Shown: one piece after another, positions 6,037 to 7,566 of the stretch
Numbering within the stretch: position 1 is the stretch's first letter
Layout: each line of letters begins with the position of its first letter
Position numbers and translations under genes: made by a program
Origin: Pseudomonadota bacterium
GTDB lineage: Bacteria > Pseudomonadota > Gammaproteobacteria > Burkholderiales > Burkholderiaceae_B
Length of the DNA: 7,566 nt
Assembly: GCA_023432075.1 (NCBI GenBank)
Contig: JAEYVD010000583.1
Span: forward strand, 1 to 7,566
Reading direction: 5' to 3'
Notes under the pieces: generated by a model
The model's input: the letters and a program-made list of their open reading frames with translations, nothing else
What the model was told of the DNA's origin: nothing
The model's database searches: none

Positions 6037-7101
6037 ATGATCCAAGCCCAAGGCTACGCCGCGCACAGCGCCGACACTCCGCTGGTCCCCTTCAGCTTCA
6101 CCCGCCGTGAACCGGGCGACGACGACGTACTGATCGACATCCTGTACAGCGGCATCTGCCATTCCGACCTGCACCAGGCGCGTGGCGACTGGGGCAACTC
6201 GATGTACCCGATGGTGCCCGGCCACGAAATCGTTGGCCGCGTCGCGCAAGTGGGCAAGAACGTGACGCGCTTCAAGGTGGGCGACTACGCCGGCGTGGGC
6301 TGCATGGTGGACTCGTGCCGCCATTGCAAGGCGTGCCGTCTGAACCTCGAACAGTATTGCGAGGAGAACGCCACGCTCACCTACAACGACAAGGAGCGCG
6401 GCAGCGACCAGCTGACGTTCGGCGGCTACTCCGATCGCATCGTGGTGACCGAGCACTTCGTCGTGAAGGTATCCGACAAGCTCGACCTCAAGGCCGTCGC
6501 ACCGCTGCTGTGCGCCGGCATCACCACCTATTCCCCGCTGCGCCACTGGAAGGTCGGGCCGGGCAAGAAGGTCGGCGTCATCGGGTTGGGCGGCCTGGGC
6601 CACATGGGCGTGAAGTTCGCGCACGCAATGGGCGCGCATGTGGTGATGATCACGACTTCGGCCGACAAGGCCCGCGACGCCAAGCGTCTGGGCGCGGACG
6701 AGGTGCTGGTCTCGCGCGATGCCGATGCCATGGCGGCGCACGCCGGCACGTTCGACTTCCTGCTGAACACCGTTCCCGTCAGCCACGACGTCAATCCCTA
6801 CATGGCCCTGCTGGCGCTGGACGGCACCATGGCGCTGGTGGGCGCGCTGACGCCGCTGGATCCCATCCCCGGAGCCAACCTCATCATGGGGCGCAAGTCG
6901 CTGGCCGGCTCGGCGATCGGCGGCATGCAGGAGACGCAGGAAATGATGGATTTCTGCGCCGAGCACAACATCGTCAGCGACGTGGAGATCGTGCCGATCC
7001 AGGCCGTGAACGAGGCCTACGAGCGGTTGGTGAAGAACGATGTGAAGTATCGCTTCGTGATCGACATGGCATCGCTGAAGGAAACGCGCGCTGCCGCGTA
7101 A
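6037..7101 (+). CDS. yahK: Zinc-dependent alcohol dehydrogenase / NADPH aldehyde reductase, YahK-CAD type
   Basis: The enzyme should interconvert aldehydes and alcohols in the cytoplasm using NADP(H). The 354 residues follow the medium-chain dehydrogenase plan. Catalytic zinc ligands are Cys41 and His63 with Glu64 (GICHSDLH, PGHE) and Cys159 (PLLCAGITTYSPLRHW). Structural zinc ligands are Cys94, Cys97, Cys100 and Cys108. The Rossmann fold has GLGGLGHMG (183-191), and Ser208 after the second strand (TTSADK) points to NADPH. VGCMVDSCRHC, CAGITTYSPLRHW and DVKYRFVID resemble E. coli YahK from memory, so the symbol means family likeness, not proven orthology. The ATG is preceded by AAGAGG with 5-base spacing. 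It is divergent from the LysR-type gene, its likely regulator. The true substrate is not visible from sequence. Confidence 0.93.
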   Translation: MIQAQGYAAHSADTPLVPFSFTRREPGDDDVLIDILYSGICHSDLHQARGDWGNSMYPMVPGHEIVGRVAQVGKNVTRFKVGDYAGVGCMVDSCRHCKACRLNLEQYCEENATLTYNDKERGSDQLTFGGYSDRIVVTEHFVVKVSDKLDLKAVAPLLCAGITTYSPLRHWKVGPGKKVGVIGLGGLGHMGVKFAHAMGAHVVMITTSADKARDAKRLGADEVLVSRDADAMAAHAGTFDFLLNTVPVSHDVNPYMALLALDGTMALVGALTPLDPIPGANLIMGRKSLAGSAIGGMQETQEMMDFCAEHNIVSDVEIVPIQAVNEAYERLVKNDVKYRFVIDMASLKETRAAA

Positions 7102-7128
7102 GTCCGCTTCCCCGATGGCCTTCTGGGT

Positions 7129-7524
7129 TCAGTCGGGAAACTTCTCGTCGTGGGCATCACCGAGGCGGCCGAAATACGTGACGTGCCGGCCCGCGATCCA
7201 CACCGCGTAGCCGACGCAGCCCGCCGCGCAACTCAGGCGCTTGAATTCGGGGTACATCACCTCGCCCCGCTGCGCGCCGCGAATCGCGGCTTGCAGCGCG
7301 GCCCGATCAAAGTCGTTGGCAATGGGGACATCGGGCACATCCAGCGGGACGTCCAGCGTCTGATCCTCAGGCAGGTAGTAGGCCGTGCGGCGGGCCCGGT
7401 AATCGACCACATAGGATTCGACCCCTGCGCCCGCCAGTCGACTGATGACTTGGCCGAAGTGGATGCGGCCTTGGGCGGATGCCTCCGCGGTTTCACGAAT
7501 GATGGATTGCGTGGACGCGTTCAT
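7129..7524 (-). CDS. DUF1398 family protein (YbcV-like), function unknown
   Basis: This small protein of 131 residues appears soluble, with no signal peptide or membrane segment. It shows the features I associate with DUF1398: IHFGQVISRLAGAGVESYVVDY (21-42), a Tyr-Tyr strand (AYYLPED, 48-54), and the C-terminal block with AAGCVGYAVWIAGRHV (100-115), then YFGRLGDAHDEKFP (117-130). E. coli YbcV, from a prophage region, has a similar end. No function is established for the family. The ATG at 7524 has AGGAG (minus strand 7535-7531) 6 bases upstream. The gene is convergent with the dehydrogenase, 27 bases apart, with only a weak imperfect stem between. It could be a single-gene transcript; its upstream region is mostly outside the window. 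Confidence 0.85.
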   Translation of the reverse strand: MNASTQSIIRETAEASAQGRIHFGQVISRLAGAGVESYVVDYRARRTAYYLPEDQTLDVPLDVPDVPIANDFDRAALQAAIRGAQRGEVMYPEFKRLSCAAGCVGYAVWIAGRHVTYFGRLGDAHDEKFPD

Positions 7525-7566
7525 GGATGGCTCCTGACGATGAAAAGGAGAAGACCGTTCCGGCGC

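Noticed and set aside
7108..7139. Possible terminator between the dehydrogenase and the DUF1398 gene
   Set aside because: TTCCCCGA and TCGGGAA pair only with a bulge over a 17-base loop and no T-run follows; it also reaches into the DUF1398 coding end.
7540..7566. Plus-strand ATG at 7540 starting an Arg-rich frame into the right edge
   Set aside because: Only nine codons are visible and there is no upstream ribosome binding site.

Overview
The window is GC-rich, gene-dense DNA that looks chromosomal. The gene families, codon use and gene order suggest a beta-proteobacterium of the order Burkholderiales, probably an Alcaligenaceae member such as Achromobacter or Bordetella. That placement is an inference from memory; no search was run.

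Left and centre (1-5017) form a biotin-synthesis locus. bioA (268-1536, minus) and the bioF group (1720-5017, plus) diverge from a 183-base region. The plus group is bioF, then a BioH-like alpha/beta hydrolase, then bioC and bioD. The first two junctions are ATGA overlaps, which suggests translational coupling. At the last junction bioC has no stop codon: its frame runs straight into bioD, giving a predicted 478-residue BioC-BioD fusion. A good internal ribosome binding site could also yield free BioD. In pathway order, BioC methylates the malonyl-ACP primer, the esterase releases pimeloyl-ACP, BioF makes KAPA, BioA makes DAPA and BioD makes dethiobiotin. bioB, the last step, is not in the window.

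The left edge (1-267) has no convincing gene. It holds a perfect FNR/ANR-type box inside a 15-bp inverted repeat, placed as if to drive a gene leftward off the window. It also holds a 12-bp tandem repeat array whose last unit supplies the final codons and stop of bioA.

Right part (5019-7566): a short GC hairpin separates bioD from a convergent LysR-type regulator gene (5046-5930, minus). Across an AT-richer intergenic region, the regulator diverges from a zinc-dependent alcohol dehydrogenase/aldehyde reductase of the YahK/cinnamyl-alcohol dehydrogenase type (6037-7101, plus). The regulator may control that enzyme. Last is a small DUF1398 gene (7129-7524, minus), convergent with the dehydrogenase.

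No tRNA, rRNA, CRISPR array, insertion sequence or riboswitch was recognised. The main points of interest are the BioC-BioD fusion, the repeat array at the bioA stop, the FNR box in a hairpin, and a palindrome between bioA and bioF that overlaps two facing -10-like elements.
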